Source: Peptococcaceae bacterium
GTDB lineage: Bacteria; Bacillota; DSM-12270; Thermacetogeniales; Thermacetogeniaceae
Length of the DNA: 5,376 nt
Reading direction: 5' to 3'
Assembly: GCA_003132605.1 (NCBI GenBank)
Contig: PKYJ01000022.1
Coordinates: 2,679-8,054, forward strand
Shown here: positions 4,907 through 5,376 of the stretch, one piece after another
How positions within the stretch are numbered: the first letter of the stretch is position 1
How the letters are laid out: each line of letters begins with the position of its first letter
The notes under the pieces: model-generated
Databases searched by the model: none
Told to the model about the DNA's origin: nothing
What the model saw: only the letters and a program-made list of their open reading frames with translations
Translations under genes and position numbers: made by a program

Positions 4907-5014
4907 TTCCTATTACGAACCACCTTTTTTAATTCGTTTTACCATCGGCTGTGTGTCTTGCTATTACTGGCATACAGCCTTTCCTATTACGGCCATTAAC
5001 TTGCCTTAATAGGA
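4907..5014. promoter_or_regulatory. Divergent control region with four CTATTAC-type sites
   Basis: The 188 bases between the two divergent genes carry TTCCTATTACG at 4907-4917, TTGCTATTACTGG at 4958-4970, and TTCCTATTACGG at 4981-4992. An inverted copy (GCCTTAATAGGA) lies at 5003-5014. The third and fourth form an inverted repeat TCCTATTACGGC / GCCTTAATAGGA, 11 of 12 bp matching, with a 9-base centre. This looks like a set of operators or iterons. Neither a -35/-10 pair for the + strand gene nor one for the - strand gene is convincing, though TATAAA occurs at 5031-5036. The likely binder is one of the two flanking DNA-binding proteins (inference). Confidence 0.6.
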
Positions 5015-5076
5015 GTATAACAGATAAACTTATAAAGTGAAAGGGTAAGAGAATAGCCGAAGGAGGCTGAGAAGTT

Positions 5077-5268
5077 ATGGAGCAGGCAGCACTCGAAAGG
5101 AAAGCGGTATCGGTCCGCGAGGCAATGCGGATCACCGGCCTGGGGCGAAACAGTTTTTATTCTTTGCTCCAATCAGGGAAGATCCGGGGTTGCCGGGTGG
5201 GGGTTAAGTGGATCGTCAGCTTAAAGGCCATTGACGAGTTTTTACAGGGCGAGAGATGCCAGCAGTAA
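5077..5268 (+). CDS. Excisionase-like helix-turn-helix DNA-binding protein
   Basis: A 63-residue protein of the small MerR-like/excisionase-type HTH group (HTH_17 style). Residues 12-36 form the helix-turn-helix (SVREAMRITGLGRNSFYSLL…), with the typical 'GlgrnsfYsLlqsGkI' turn, followed by a wing (RGCRVGVKWIVSLKAIDEFL, 37-56). Members of this group bind att regions and direct excision of integrated elements, or act as small repressors or activators. The start is set by GAAGGAGG at 5059-5066, 10 bases upstream. It lies about 1.2 kb from the tRNA-Trp att remnant and is divergent from the AT-hook protein gene. The next + strand frame overlaps its last codons, so it likely heads an operon. Family assignment is good; whether it acts in excision or regulation is not decided by sequence. 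Confidence 0.85.
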   Translation: MEQAALERKAVSVREAMRITGLGRNSFYSLLQSGKIRGCRVGVKWIVSLKAIDEFLQGERCQQ

Positions 5269-5376
5269 AACGAAAGCCACCGGGGGCGACCGGCGGCAGC
5301 AGGGATGAGACGGAGGTTTATTGTCTTATGAACAGTATAGCACAAAGTTATAGGATGATCACCTATGATCAGGTTG
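5256..5376 (+). CDS. Unrecognised protein, 3' truncated by window edge
   Basis: An open frame runs to the right edge (40 codons seen). Two starts are possible. ATG at 5256 overlaps the end of the HTH gene by 13 bases and would give MPAVKRKPPGATGG…, a basic, glycine/proline-bearing leader. ATG at 5328 follows GGAGG (5312-5316) with 11 bases of spacing and would give MNSIAQSYRMITYDQV…. The second has the better ribosome site; the first would be coupled to the HTH gene by overlap. Too little is visible to name a family. Its position suggests the second gene of an element operon starting at the excisionase-like gene. Confidence 0.5.
   Translation, partial: MPAVKRKPPGATGGSRDETEVYCLMNSIAQSYRMITYDQV

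Noticed and set aside
4907..5014. CRISPR array
   Set aside because: Repeats are only 7-12 bp, unevenly spaced, include an inverted copy, and no cas gene is nearby.

Overview
The window looks like chromosome of a moderately GC-rich, endospore-forming Firmicute, perhaps in the Moorella / Desulfotomaculum / Pelotomaculum part of the clostridia. This placement is an inference from AGGAGG-type ribosome sites, a DinR-type (Bacillus/Clostridium) SOS box, a small glycine-rich membrane peptide resembling YjcZ sporulation peptides, and the style of the EF-G and Y-family polymerase sequences. No rRNA or other taxonomic marker is present.

Bases 1-2900 are ordinary chromosome with one oddity. An EF-G-type translational GTPase, cut by the left edge, ends in a strong terminator. 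Convergent to it is an 89-codon reading frame that joins the first ~59 residues of a Y-family (DinB/UvrX-like) DNA polymerase in frame to its last ~30 residues, with the catalytic middle missing. Its promoter is intact, with 17-bp spacing and LexA/DinR-like boxes in the spacer and just downstream. Next comes a zinc-ribbon plus Smr-domain protein on the + strand with its own strong terminator.

Bases 2900-3910 are a patchwork of small and broken genes. There is a 41-codon glycine-rich single-membrane-segment peptide with a GTG start and an excellent ribosome site, an unrecognised 76-codon minus-strand frame ending in a perfect 15-bp inverted repeat, and a frameshifted C-terminal remnant of a tyrosine recombinase. 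After these lies the 3' half only of a tRNA-Trp gene (minus strand), which stops in the anticodon loop. This has the form of an attachment site of an integrated element.

Bases 3906-5376 appear to be the end of that element. They hold an unrecognised 281-aa protein with a Cys4 zinc finger and two C-terminal AT-hook-like motifs (minus strand), a repeat-rich divergent control region with four CTATTAC-type sites, a small excisionase-like HTH protein (+ strand), and an overlapping frame that runs off the right edge. The AT-hook protein and the HTH protein are divergent and share the repeat-bearing intergenic region, so one of them may bind it. No CRISPR array, rRNA or complete tRNA is present. The strongest candidates for something new are the SOS-promoted internally deleted polymerase and the AT-hook/zinc-finger protein with its repeats.
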